NCBI GenBank assembly: GCA_910587355.1
Contig: CAJUKF010000042.1
Span: forward strand, 1 to 24,131
DNA: 24,131 nucleotides
Source of the DNA: an uncultured Muribaculaceae bacterium
GTDB lineage: Bacteria; Bacteroidota; Bacteroidia; Bacteroidales; Muribaculaceae
Direction of reading: 5' to 3'
Part shown: piece by piece, positions 6,053 to 14,571 of the stretch
Layout of the letters: the number at the start of each line of letters is the position of its first letter
Numbering within the stretch: the stretch's first letter is position 1
Made by a program: the position numbers and the translations under genes
The notes under the pieces: generated by a model
What the model saw: the letters and a program-made list of their open reading frames with translations, nothing else
The model's database searches: none
What the model was told of the DNA's origin: nothing

Positions 6053-8242
6053 ATGTCTACTACATTACGATTCAAAATGGTCGAAGAGGCGTTTGACCGC
6101 AAGGCAGTGCCGGTAGCCACTCCCGCCGAACGCCCCAACCAGTATTATGGCGAACTGGTTTTCAACCGTGGTACAATGTTCAAGTATCTTCCTGCCGAAA
6201 CCTATACGGCCCTTGTCGATGCTATCGAAAACAAGAAGCCGATTTCGCGCGCAGTAGCTGATGACGTAGCCAAAGGCATGCGTCAGTGGGCCATAGACCA
6301 CGGCGCCCGCCACTATACGCACTGGTTCGCACCCCTCACCGGAGGTACGGCCGAAAAACATGATGCCTTCATCGAACACGACGGCAAGGGAGGTGTAATA
6401 GAAGAATTCTCCGGCAAACTTCTCGTACAGCAGGAGCCCGACGCATCGAGCTTCCCTAACGGCGGCATCCGCAATACTTTCGAAGCCCGCGGCTACTCGG
6501 CCTGGGACATCTCTTCTCCCGCATTCATCCTTGACCAGACACTCTGCATACCCACCATATTCATATCTTATACAGGCGAATCGCTCGATTACAAAACACC
6601 TCTGCTGCGCTCAATCAACGCAGTCGACAAAGCCGGTACGGCTGTGGCGCGTTTCTTCGACCCCGAAGTCAAGCATGTGATTTCCTATCTCGGCTGGGAA
6701 CAGGAATATTTCCTTGTCGACGAATCGCTTTTCAGCGCGCGTCCCGACCTGGTGATGACAGGCCGCACCCTCATGGGGCATGAGAGCGCCAAGAACCAGC
6801 AGCTTGAAGACCACTATTTCGGTGCGATACCATCGCGCGTAGAGGCCTTCATGCTCGACCTCGAAATCCGCTGTCACCGTCTGGGCATTCCGGTCAAGAC
6901 CCGCCACAACGAAGTAGCCCCCAACCAGTTCGAATGTGCCCCTATCTACGAGGAGATGAACCTCGCAAACGACCACAACCTTCTGCTCATGTCGGTGATG
7001 AACGAGGTTGCGCGCCGTCATAATTTCCGCGTGCTCCTTCACGAAAAACCATTCAAGGGCATCAACGGTTCGGGCAAACACAACAACTGGAGTCTGGGCA
7101 CCGACCGTGGCGCTATGCTTTTCTCACCCGGACGCACACCCAAAGACAATCTTCAGTTCATCACTTTCGTAGTGAATGTAATGGCTGCCGTGCATCGCCA
7201 CAACGCACTGCTCAAGGCCTCAATAATGTCGGCGACGAACGCACATCGTCTCGGAGCCAACGAAGCCCCTCCTGCAATCATCTCAATCTTCACCGGCAGT
7301 CTCCTTGCCGAAATTCTCGACAGCCTCGAAAACAGCGACACAACCGACCTCACAGACCTCAAAAAGAAATCGGAGTATTCGCTCGGTCTTGCACAGATTC
7401 CCGAAATTCTGATGGACAGTACTGACCGCAACCGTACATCTCCATTCGCTTTCACCGGCAACCGCTTCGAGTTCCGCGCCGTGGGTTCTTCGGCCAACAG
7501 TGCATCGGCAATGCTCGTGCTCAACTCTGCCGTGGCAGAGCAGCTCGCCGACTTCAAGCAACGTGTCGACGCAATGACTGCCGAGGGCAAAGAACTCAAC
7601 GATGCAATCCTTACAGAAGTCCGTCGCCTCATAAAAGAGAACAAAGCCATTCACTTCGACGGTAACGGTTACAGCGACGAATGGAAAGAAGAAGCCGCAC
7701 GCCGGGGTCTCGACTGCGAGACTTCCGCACCGCTTATTTTCGACGCATATCTTCGTCCGTCTACCATAAAGATGTTCGAATCCACCGGTGTCCTTTCCGA
7801 ACCCGAGCTTCACGCCCGCAATGAAGTGAAGTGGGAGATGTATACCAAGAAGATTCAGATTGAGGCACGCGTTCTCGGAGACCTGGCCCTCAATCATATC
7901 ATCCCCGTTGCGACACGCTACCAGTCGACTCTGCTTGACAATATGGTGAAACTCAAGGAACTTTTCGGAGACCGCGCCACTGAAATGGCTAAATGCGACA
8001 TGGAGAATATCGAAAAAATCTCCTCGCACATGAGCATAATCAAGACTAAAGTCACCGAGATGGTGGAAGCCCGCAAGAAGGCAAACGCTATCGAAAGCGA
8101 ACGCGAGAAAGCCATCGCATACCACGACACGGTGGTGCCGGCAATGGAAGAAATCCGCTACCATATCGACAAACTCGAGCTTATGGTCGACAATGAAATC
8201 TGGCCTCTGCCCAAATATCGTGAACTTCTCTTTATCCGCTAA
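6053..8242 (+). CDS. glnN: Glutamine synthetase type III
   Basis: The enzyme makes glutamine from glutamate, ammonia and ATP and is the main ammonium-assimilating step in Bacteroidales. From ATG 6053 the protein has 729 residues, the length known for Bacteroides GSIII and far longer than type I enzymes. The N-terminal GSIII domain starts MSTTLRFKMVEEAF and leads to YYGELVFN; the catalytic domain has EVAPNQFE and the nucleotide-site motif NGSGKHNNWS (residues 338-347); a long helical C-terminal region typical of GSIII ends the protein. A GTG at 6017 would add 12 aromatic-rich residues not expected in the family, so 6053 is preferred. A promoter and structured leader precede it, and its TAA shares one base with the next ATG, so the two genes are co-transcribed. 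Confidence 0.95.
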   Translation: MSTTLRFKMVEEAFDRKAVPVATPAERPNQYYGELVFNRGTMFKYLPAETYTALVDAIENKKPISRAVADDVAKGMRQWAIDHGARHYTHWFAPLTGGTAEKHDAFIEHDGKGGVIEEFSGKLLVQQEPDASSFPNGGIRNTFEARGYSAWDISSPAFILDQTLCIPTIFISYTGESLDYKTPLLRSINAVDKAGTAVARFFDPEVKHVISYLGWEQEYFLVDESLFSARPDLVMTGRTLMGHESAKNQQLEDHYFGAIPSRVEAFMLDLEIRCHRLGIPVKTRHNEVAPNQFECAPIYEEMNLANDHNLLLMSVMNEVARRHNFRVLLHEKPFKGINGSGKHNNWSLGTDRGAMLFSPGRTPKDNLQFITFVVNVMAAVHRHNALLKASIMSATNAHRLGANEAPPAIISIFTGSLLAEILDSLENSDTTDLTDLKKKSEYSLGLAQIPEILMDSTDRNRTSPFAFTGNRFEFRAVGSSANSASAMLVLNSAVAEQLADFKQRVDAMTAEGKELNDAILTEVRRLIKENKAIHFDGNGYSDEWKEEAARRGLDCETSAPLIFDAYLRPSTIKMFESTGVLSEPELHARNEVKWEMYTKKIQIEARVLGDLALNHIIPVATRYQSTLLDNMVKLKELFGDRATEMAKCDMENIEKISSHMSIIKTKVTEMVEARKKANAIESEREKAIAYHDTVVPAMEEIRYHIDKLELMVDNEIWPLPKYRELLFIR

Positions 8243-10143
8243 TGGAACCGCTAAAGCATGAGTGCGGCGTGGCGATGATACGCCTGCTTAAGCCGCTCTC
8301 GTACTTCAAAGAAAAATACGGCAGCTACACCTACGGCCTTGACCACCTTTATCTGCTCATGGAAAAGCAGCATAACCGTGGTCAGGAGGCAGCCGGTGTA
8401 GGCGTCGTCAAACTCAACACCCCTCCCGGTCACGAATATGTGTTCAGAGAGAGAGCTCTTGGTACCGGAGCTATAGATGAAATTTTCGGTCAGATAGGCA
8501 AAAAACTTCCAAAGAACGTCAATAGTCTTCCGGCCGAAGAAATCGAGGCTGAGACACCGTTCATCGGCGAGGTATATATGGGGCATCTCCGCTACAGCAC
8601 CACAGGACGCAGCGGCATGGAGTATACACACCCGTTCTTGCGCCGCAACAACTGGCGCTCGAGAGCCCTGATGCTGTGCGGAAATTTCAATATGACGAAC
8701 GTCGACGAGATTTTCAGCAGTATTATCTCCTCCGGGCAGCATCCGCGCATTTACAGCGACACGGTGCTGCTGCTCGAACAGATAGGCGATGCACTCGACC
8801 GTGAGAACCACCGTCTGTACCGCCAGTACCGCGACACACTCGTCGACCCGTTTTTAGCCAAGCGGATAGAAGACGAGCTCGACCTGGGACGCGTGCTCGA
8901 GAGCGCGGCTCCCCTTTGGGACGGCGGTTACGCCATTTGTGGCGTGACAGGCTCAGGTTCGTCGTTCGTACTCCGCGACCCCCACGGCATACGTCCTGCA
9001 TTCTATTTCTGCAACGACGAAATCGCCGTGATTGCATCCGAACGGCCTGTGATACAGACAGTTTTCGGCGTACAGATTGACGACGTGCACGAACTCGCAC
9101 CCGGCTGTGCCATTCTGATAGACCGTCAGGGCGGAGTAGAGGTACGCAGAATCCTGCCTGAACAGAAAAACGAACGATGCTCATTCGAGCGCGTTTATTT
9201 CTCAAGAGGAAGCGACGCCGACATCTATCGCGAACGCAAGAAACTGGGAGCCAATATCGTGCCGGAGTTATGCCGGATGATTGACGACAGATTCGACCGA
9301 ACAGTTTTCTCTTTCATTCCAAACACTGCCGAAGTGGCTTTCCTCGGTATGGTAGCAGAACTGCACAAAAGGCTCGACAGAAAACGCAAATCGGAGATTG
9401 AAGAACTTGCCGGTAAAGGTGAACTGACATCCGAACGCCTTGATGCTATCCTCCGCAGGAAAGTACGCGTGGAGAAAATTGCCATAAAGGATATAAAACT
9501 GCGTACGTTCATTGCCGAGGGCACTTCGCGAAACGACCTCGCCACACATGTCTACGACATCACCTACGGGTGTGTGAATACAGGAGAGGACACACTCGTT
9601 GTGATTGACGACAGCATCGTGCGCGGCACGACATTGCGCCAGTCGATACTGCGTATTCTCGACCGTCTGCGCCCCGCCGAAATAATTGTTGTCTCGTCCT
9701 CGCCACAGGTGCGTTATCCCGATTATTACGGCATCGACATGCCGCATCTCGAAGAACTCGCCGCTTTCAGAGCCGTGATTTCACTCCTCGACTCGCAGGG
9801 TCGGCAGGGAGTGATTGACGAGGTATATCATGCGGCATTGCTGAATTCGGGCTTGCCGGCAGACAGACAGGAGAATGTGGTAAAACGTCTGTATGATGAA
9901 ATTTCCGACCCTGAGGTTGCGGAACGAATAGCAGAAATGCTCACACCGCCTGAAATCAATGCCCGTGTTAGAATTCTGTTCCAGACACTGGAAGGCCTCC
10001 ACGACGCAGTGTCAGGTTGCCCCGGAGACTGGTATTTTTCAGGAAATTATCCCACACCCGGCGGCAACCGCATGGTGAACCGTGCCTTTATCGATTACTA
10101 CGAACGATGCCGCTCTGTACGCTACAAGCCCGACCACACATAG
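8242..10143 (+). CDS. PurF-like amidophosphoribosyltransferase (long Bacteroidales form)
   Basis: The 633-residue protein combines a class II glutamine amidotransferase domain with a phosphoribosyltransferase domain, the architecture of PurF, which makes phosphoribosylamine from PRPP and glutamine in purine synthesis. The nucleophile is probably Cys8 (HECGVAM), exposed after removal of a 7-residue propeptide; MEKQHNRGQEAAG matches the family's RGxxSxG-type loop region. The PRPP loop VIDDSIVRGTT is at 454-464. It is about 130-150 residues longer than classical PurF, with inserts in both domains, so it may be a paralogue; I leave the symbol empty for that reason. It overlaps glnN by one base (TAATG), which links a glutamine producer to a glutamine consumer. 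Confidence 0.82.
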   Translation: MEPLKHECGVAMIRLLKPLSYFKEKYGSYTYGLDHLYLLMEKQHNRGQEAAGVGVVKLNTPPGHEYVFRERALGTGAIDEIFGQIGKKLPKNVNSLPAEEIEAETPFIGEVYMGHLRYSTTGRSGMEYTHPFLRRNNWRSRALMLCGNFNMTNVDEIFSSIISSGQHPRIYSDTVLLLEQIGDALDRENHRLYRQYRDTLVDPFLAKRIEDELDLGRVLESAAPLWDGGYAICGVTGSGSSFVLRDPHGIRPAFYFCNDEIAVIASERPVIQTVFGVQIDDVHELAPGCAILIDRQGGVEVRRILPEQKNERCSFERVYFSRGSDADIYRERKKLGANIVPELCRMIDDRFDRTVFSFIPNTAEVAFLGMVAELHKRLDRKRKSEIEELAGKGELTSERLDAILRRKVRVEKIAIKDIKLRTFIAEGTSRNDLATHVYDITYGCVNTGEDTLVVIDDSIVRGTTLRQSILRILDRLRPAEIIVVSSSPQVRYPDYYGIDMPHLEELAAFRAVISLLDSQGRQGVIDEVYHAALLNSGLPADRQENVVKRLYDEISDPEVAERIAEMLTPPEINARVRILFQTLEGLHDAVSGCPGDWYFSGNYPTPGGNRMVNRAFIDYYERCRSVRYKPDHT

Positions 10144-10162
10144 TTATTTTTTTGAGGAGTAT

Positions 10163-10197
10163 ATGTTGCAGTTCCGCATCCGCCGGGGCTGCAACAT
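10163..10197. other. Hairpin after the PurF-like gene
   Basis: ATGTTGCAG (10163-10171) pairs perfectly with CTGCAACAT (10189-10197), and TTGAG/CTCAA just outside could extend it over an internal loop. It starts 20 bp after the PurF-like stop. No T tract follows, so it may be a 3' processing or stability structure, or a weak terminator. Confidence 0.5.
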
Positions 10198-10237
10198 TTG
10201 TCTCAAGGGCGTTTTTGCCAACAAAAATACCACGAAA

Positions 10238-10269
10238 GTTGATTAATAAGAAATTATTGACTAATTTTG
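10238..10269 (+). promoter_or_regulatory. Promoter of tig (Bacteroidetes type)
   Basis: GTTG (10238-10241, three of four consensus bases) and TAATTTTG (10262-10269) are 20 bp apart, fitting the phylum's promoter. The leader to the ATG at 10344 would be about 70 nt. Confidence 0.7.
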
Positions 10270-10343
10270 CACTTCGGTAGCGGAGACGACCGTCGCCGCG
10301 CCTTAAAACGAGATATTAACACATCAAAGAATAAAACACCATA

Positions 10344-11744
10344 ATGGACGTAACACTCGAAAAGACGAACGACCTCGAAGGCTTTATCGTCGTAAAAATC
10401 CAGGAGGCTGATTACGCCGACCGCGTAAAAAAAGAGCTCAAGGAAATCGGCCAGACACGTCAGATTCCCGGCTTCCGCAAAGGCCATATCGATATGGCGC
10501 AGCTCCGCAAACGTTTTGGCACCGAAGTGAAGGCTCATGCACTCAACGAAATCGCTGCTGATGCCTGCCTCAAATATGTGAAAGACAATAATCTCGATAT
10601 TCTCGGCCAGCCCCTCCCCGCCAACGATGAGGCTATCGACCTGAAGAAGACTGATTACGAATTCCGCTACGAAATCGGTTTTGCCCCCGAAATCAACATC
10701 GACCTTGAGAACGCTACTCTTCCTTTCTACAACATCGAAGTAACCGACCAGATGATTGATGACCAGGACAAGAACATGCGCGCTCAGGCCGGCACTCAGG
10801 AAAAAGCCGAGGAATATGCAGAGCGTGCTCTTGTGAAAGGCACAATCATGCAGCTCAACGAAGACGGTTCTGTTAAAGAAGACGGCATTCAAGTAAACGA
10901 CGGCATCGTCGCACCCTTCCTCTTCAAATCAGAGGCCGAAGCCAAGAAATTCGAGGGCACCAAGGTAGGCGATAAAGTCGTTTTCAATCCTTTCGACACA
11001 TGCGACGGCAACGAAGCAGAAGTTGCTTCGATGCTCCATATCGACCGCGACCGCGTTGAAGAAGCCCGCAGCAACTTCGAATTCAATATCGCAGAATTCG
11101 TTGTCAACAAACCTGCCGAACTCGGCGAAGAATACTACAACAAGGTATTCGGCGAGGGCAATGTAAAGAACGAGGAAGAATACCGCAAGGCTGTTGCCGA
11201 CATCATTGCCCAGGCTCTCCAGCCCAACAGCACACAGCTCTTCACCCGTAATGCCGAAGACTACCTTATGGAAACATACGGTGCAGGCATGGCTCTTCCT
11301 GTTGACTTCCTCCTCAAATTCATGCTCCGCACAAACAGCGAAATCAAGGAAGAAGACATCGACGACATCGTTGAGCGCAACATTCCCGCAATCAAATGGG
11401 AAATCATCGAGAACAAGACCGCAGAGAAACTCGGCATAAAGGTTGAAGAAGACGATGTGAAAGACGCAGCCCGTCAGGTGGGCATGCAGCAGCTTCAGCA
11501 GTACGGCATGGCGCATATGGCAGACCAGATGCTCGACTACTTCGTTGAGAATATGCTCAAGGATGACAACCAGCGCCGTCGCCTCATCAACGTGGCTTTC
11601 AACAACAAGCTCTTCCAGGCTGTTCACAACACAGTGAAACTCGACGAGAAGACCGTTTCGCTCGACGAATTCCGTGCAATGGTCGAGACCCTTAACAACG
11701 CTTCCGGAGCAGCCGTTGCTGCCGAGGAGACTCCCGCAGAATAA
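10344..11744 (+). CDS. tig: Trigger factor (ribosome-associated chaperone)
   Basis: Trigger factor sits at the ribosome exit tunnel, shields nascent chains and in many species has peptidyl-prolyl isomerase activity. The 466-residue protein matches the family length. The ribosome-docking loop is GFRKGH at 43-48, a small departure from the common GFRxGK. The N-terminal domain covers about residues 1-120. The middle isomerase-like domain is divergent, as is usual in Bacteroidetes, and isomerase activity is uncertain. The helical C-terminal arms end in an Ala/Glu-rich tail (SGAAVAAEETPAE). It stands alone between its own promoter and a strong terminator. No clpP or clpX follows, unlike the tig-clpP-clpX arrangement of many other bacteria. 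Confidence 0.93.
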   Translation: MDVTLEKTNDLEGFIVVKIQEADYADRVKKELKEIGQTRQIPGFRKGHIDMAQLRKRFGTEVKAHALNEIAADACLKYVKDNNLDILGQPLPANDEAIDLKKTDYEFRYEIGFAPEINIDLENATLPFYNIEVTDQMIDDQDKNMRAQAGTQEKAEEYAERALVKGTIMQLNEDGSVKEDGIQVNDGIVAPFLFKSEAEAKKFEGTKVGDKVVFNPFDTCDGNEAEVASMLHIDRDRVEEARSNFEFNIAEFVVNKPAELGEEYYNKVFGEGNVKNEEEYRKAVADIIAQALQPNSTQLFTRNAEDYLMETYGAGMALPVDFLLKFMLRTNSEIKEEDIDDIVERNIPAIKWEIIENKTAEKLGIKVEEDDVKDAARQVGMQQLQQYGMAHMADQMLDYFVENMLKDDNQRRRLINVAFNNKLFQAVHNTVKLDEKTVSLDEFRAMVETLNNASGAAVAAEETPAE

Positions 11745-11763
11745 TCCCGTTAACCATATTTCT

Positions 11764-11808
11764 AAAGCCTCCGGCGTCACAGAACGGCCCCGGAGGCTTT
11801 GTTTTTTT
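11764..11808 (+). terminator. Strong intrinsic terminator of tig
   Basis: AAAGCCTCCGG (11764-11774) pairs perfectly with CCGGAGGCTTT (11790-11800), followed by G and seven T (11802-11808). The 3' arm also holds the TTTG of the next gene's promoter (11798-11801). Confidence 0.92.
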
Positions 11809-11829
11809 CATCTGTTTTTACTAACTTCG
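11798..11829 (+). promoter_or_regulatory. Promoter of the GHL10 hydrolase gene, overlapping the tig terminator
   Basis: TTTG (11798-11801) and TAACTTCG (11822-11829, one mismatch to TAnnTTTG) are separated by 20 bp. The ATG at 11852 follows 22 bp later. The -33 element forms the closing end of the tig terminator stem, so the two signals share sequence. Confidence 0.65.
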
Positions 11830-11851
11830 CCTTTAAAACAGAACTAAAACA

Positions 11852-13324
11852 ATGAAACTGCACCGAATCCTTGCCGCATTCATTCTGTCTGCGTCGCTGA
11901 TGAATATTTACGCACAGAATCCCGTGAGAGAATTTCGCGGAGCATGGCTGCATACTGTATGGCAGACTCAGTATAAAAGCCGCAGCACGGAGGCGAACAA
12001 AAAAGCACTCATACAACAGCTCGACAGCCTGCATAAGGCCGGTATCAATGCAGTATTCTTTCAGGTCCGTCCTCAGGCCGATGCTTTTTATAACAGCAAG
12101 ATTGAGCCCTGGAGCTGCTATCTTACCGAAGCCGGGAAAGCACCCGTCCCGTTCTGGGACCCGCTCGAATTCGTGATTGAAGAGTGCCATGCCCGCGGAA
12201 TGGAGCTGCATGCATGGCTGAATCCATATCGCGTGACATCGAATGCCCGGCAAATCGCATCACTCCCTAAAAATCACATATACCACAAACATCCCGAGAG
12301 ATTTCTGAGATATGACGGAAAGCTTTATTTTGACCCGGGGCTACCCGAGAACCGCGAATTTATCGGTCGGGTAGTGGAGGATATCATACGCCGCTACGAC
12401 GTGGACGGAATACATTTCGACGACTATTTCTATCCCTATCCCGTAAAAGGCAAGGAGTTTCCCGACAGCAAATCGTATGCACGTTATGGCAAAGGCATGA
12501 AACGCGCCGACTGGCGCCGCCATAATGTAGACTTACTGATTGAGGAAATACATACCCGCATAGCATCCGTGAAGCCGTGGGTACGCTTCGGCGTAAGTCC
12601 CTTCGGCATCTACCGGAATAAAAAAAGTGACCCAAAAGGCAGCGACACCAACGGACTCGAGAATTATGACTCGCTTTATGCCGATGTTCTTCTATGGGAA
12701 AATAAAGGCTGGGTCGATTACCTGATGCCTCAGCTTTACTGGGAACTAGACCATAAATCGGCCTCGTACCGCGTTCTGATTGACTGGTGGAACAATAACG
12801 TAAGTAACCGTCATCTTTATATCGGTGAAGACGTGGCACGGACAATGAAAACGCCCGACAGCGATGGGAATCCTACCCAATTGGCCCGTAAGGTAGATAT
12901 GGCGCGTAAGGCCGAGAACATACAAGGGGTATGCTGGTGGCCCGGCTACTCTGTATGCTCGAATATAGGTGGTGTCGCCGATTCGCTTTCACGGACATGG
13001 CAGTCGACTCCGGCGCTTGTGCCGTCATATCCGTGGATTTCAGATAAAACGCCTTCTCCAGTCGAAAACATCAGGCCGATAAACACCCGCGAATTTAAAT
13101 GGAAACAGTCAGCAACGACCGGTTCGGCCGACGATGTCGTAAAATATGCAATTTATCGGTTTGAATCACGTTCAGAAATAAATCTTAGTAAGCCCGGAGC
13201 CCTTGTCGACGTTATCACACAAACAGAATACAAAGCCTCACAACCGGGTGTATATGTCGTTACGGCACTGTCACGAGTCAATAACGAGTCGGCCCCGTCA
13301 AATCCTATTGTAATCGGTTTATGA
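11852..13324 (+). CDS. Secreted GHL10/DUF187 family glycoside hydrolase-like protein
   Basis: The 490-residue protein has a signal peptide (residues 1-21, NIYA before Gln22) and a TIM-barrel domain of the GHL10 (DUF187) family at about 26-340. Family marks include REFRGAWLHTVW at the start, FFQVRPQADAFY, HAWLNPYR, and DGIHFDDYFYP at 185-195, where Asp190 and Asp191 are likely active-site acids. A fibronectin type III-like module fills the C terminus (about 395-490). The E. coli relative DigH (YddW) cleaves peptidoglycan glycan strands that lack stem peptides, so a periplasmic or outer-membrane wall-trimming role is the best guess; a polysaccharide substrate is the alternative. No lipobox is seen. 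Its stop overlaps the glycosyltransferase start (ATGA at 13321). Confidence 0.88.
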   Translation: MKLHRILAAFILSASLMNIYAQNPVREFRGAWLHTVWQTQYKSRSTEANKKALIQQLDSLHKAGINAVFFQVRPQADAFYNSKIEPWSCYLTEAGKAPVPFWDPLEFVIEECHARGMELHAWLNPYRVTSNARQIASLPKNHIYHKHPERFLRYDGKLYFDPGLPENREFIGRVVEDIIRRYDVDGIHFDDYFYPYPVKGKEFPDSKSYARYGKGMKRADWRRHNVDLLIEEIHTRIASVKPWVRFGVSPFGIYRNKKSDPKGSDTNGLENYDSLYADVLLWENKGWVDYLMPQLYWELDHKSASYRVLIDWWNNNVSNRHLYIGEDVARTMKTPDSDGNPTQLARKVDMARKAENIQGVCWWPGYSVCSNIGGVADSLSRTWQSTPALVPSYPWISDKTPSPVENIRPINTREFKWKQSATTGSADDVVKYAIYRFESRSEINLSKPGALVDVITQTEYKASQPGVYVVTALSRVNNESAPSNPIVIGL

Positions 13325-14247
13325 TTTCTGTAATTGTTCCTGTCTACAACACCGTCGCATACCTCGAAGAATGTTTGCAAAGTATTGCAGACCAAAACGT
13401 TGATACCGAACTGATTATTGTAAATGATGGGTCGGACGACGGTTCGGAAATCATATGCCGCAAATGGGCCGAAGAGGGCAGGGCACATCTCATTGAGGGC
13501 AAGCGCGAAGGTCTGTCAGCAGCAAGGAACAAAGGCATCAAAAGTGCTGAAGGAGACTACATTACCTTTGTAGACTCAGATGACAAACTATTACCCGGCG
13601 CTTTGAGAACTATGCTCGGCATTGCAGAGGGCAATCCTCGTTGCGGCATCGTCGAAGCCCAACTGACCGCAGACGAGACCAAGACATGTCAGAATACCAA
13701 AGAGACTGTTTTTACGGCCGAAAAAGCTATAGAAACAACATTATATCAGGTTACTGGTCATAATCCATCGTCATGCGGAAAGCTGTTTAAGCGAACTTTG
13801 TTCAAAACAGAGTTCTTTATTCCGGATAAAAGATATGAAGACCTTGAAATTTTTCCGAGGCTCTTCAGACAAGCCGAGAATATAGTCGTGACGCCTTATA
13901 CGGCATATTATTATCGTCCGAATCCGCATAGTTTCATAAACACTTATACGCCTCAACGGAAAGACATGCTGTGGGCGACAGAAAAAGTATTGCAGTTTGT
14001 GGAAACATATTATCCGGCAATAGTACCGGCAGCACAGTCGCGTCGTTTCAGCGCAGTGTGCAATATGTTCAATCTTGCCACAGCGGCACATGAAGATGCA
14101 ATGGCAAAAGAATGTTTTGACGAAATTTGTGAACTACGGAACGCCATAATCAGAAATCCGCATGTAAGAATCAAAAATAAAATCGCGGCAATTCTTTCGT
14201 TCGGAGGATTCGGGTTGATGAAGACTGTCTCACAGATTTTGAGATAA
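13321..14247 (+). CDS. Family 2 glycosyltransferase
   Basis: This inverting GT-A fold enzyme moves a sugar from a nucleotide-sugar donor to a glycan or lipid acceptor at the inner face of the membrane. The 308-residue protein starts directly with the family signature ISVIVPVYN, followed by VNDGSDD (34-40) for the nucleotide and VDSDD (84-88) as the metal-binding DxD region. KRYEDLEIFPRLF later probably holds the catalytic acid/base. The C terminus (IAAILSFGGFGLMKTVSQIL) is an amphipathic, membrane-associating tail. It overlaps the GHL10 gene by four bases, so the two products are probably made together and may act in the same envelope glycan pathway. Donor and acceptor cannot be read from sequence. 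Confidence 0.9.
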   Translation: MISVIVPVYNTVAYLEECLQSIADQNVDTELIIVNDGSDDGSEIICRKWAEEGRAHLIEGKREGLSAARNKGIKSAEGDYITFVDSDDKLLPGALRTMLGIAEGNPRCGIVEAQLTADETKTCQNTKETVFTAEKAIETTLYQVTGHNPSSCGKLFKRTLFKTEFFIPDKRYEDLEIFPRLFRQAENIVVTPYTAYYYRPNPHSFINTYTPQRKDMLWATEKVLQFVETYYPAIVPAAQSRRFSAVCNMFNLATAAHEDAMAKECFDEICELRNAIIRNPHVRIKNKIAAILSFGGFGLMKTVSQILR

Positions 14248-14328
14248 ACTTTGAGCCGAAACCATTTTTATTAAGACAAAAAGAAAGAGACAATAACTCG
14301 ACTTAGACCGAATTATCTTTGTTTTGGG

Positions 14329-14362
14329 AACAAACGCGTTTGTTACATAATCGTGATTATGT
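14329..14362. promoter_or_regulatory. Two adjacent palindromes next to a promoter-like element
   Basis: AACAAACGCGTTTGTT (14329-14344) is a perfect 16-bp palindrome, directly followed by ACATAATCGTGATTATGT (14345-14362), which has perfect 8-bp arms around GT. Both lie 8-41 bp after TATCTTTG (14314-14321), where repressor sites are often found. The first resembles LacI-type operators with a central CG. No downstream gene is left for them to control apart from the IS. Confidence 0.5.
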
Positions 14363-14401
14363 TAAATAGACTTTAAAAAAAGTTCAGGAATTAATACTCT
14401 A

Positions 14402-14455
14402 TCGAAGTTTCGATTTCTCAGGAAAAGGTCGAAGTTTTGATTTTTCGGGAAAGAA
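14402..14455. repeat. Imperfect 27-bp tandem repeat
   Basis: Two units start TCGAAGTTTCGATTT (14402) and TCGAAGTTTTGATTT (14429) and match at 21 of 27 positions. They lie in non-coding DNA downstream of the two palindromes. Confidence 0.6.
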
Positions 14456-14571
14456 CATGGAAGGTAATTTGATGCTCAATTTTTAAAGCCACACTACCAA
14501 CCGAAAGTTCGCTTATGGACGAAACGGATTTCTAAGGAGATTTGATATGGGATATTCCTTATTAAATCCGA

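Larger units (their letters stand above)
14248..14571. other. Intergenic stretch between the glycosyltransferase and the IS element
   Basis: No gene-sized ORF is visible. The stretch holds a promoter-like TATCTTTG (14314-14321) without a convincing -33 box, two adjacent palindromes (14329-14362), an imperfect tandem repeat (14402-14455), and a tiny ORF with a good ribosome-binding site (AAGGAG at 14534, ATG at 14547) that the IS insertion interrupts. No terminator is seen after the glycosyltransferase gene. Confidence 0.6.

Noticed and set aside
7283..8164. 293-codon minus-strand ORF within glnN, and similar long antisense ORFs in tig and gcvPB
   Set aside because: Their Cys/His/Phe-rich composition is typical of antisense frames over GC-rich coding DNA, and the sense genes are certain.
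10163..10197. Standard intrinsic terminator after the PurF-like gene
   Set aside because: The stem is good but no T tract follows it on either strand; I list it only as a hairpin.
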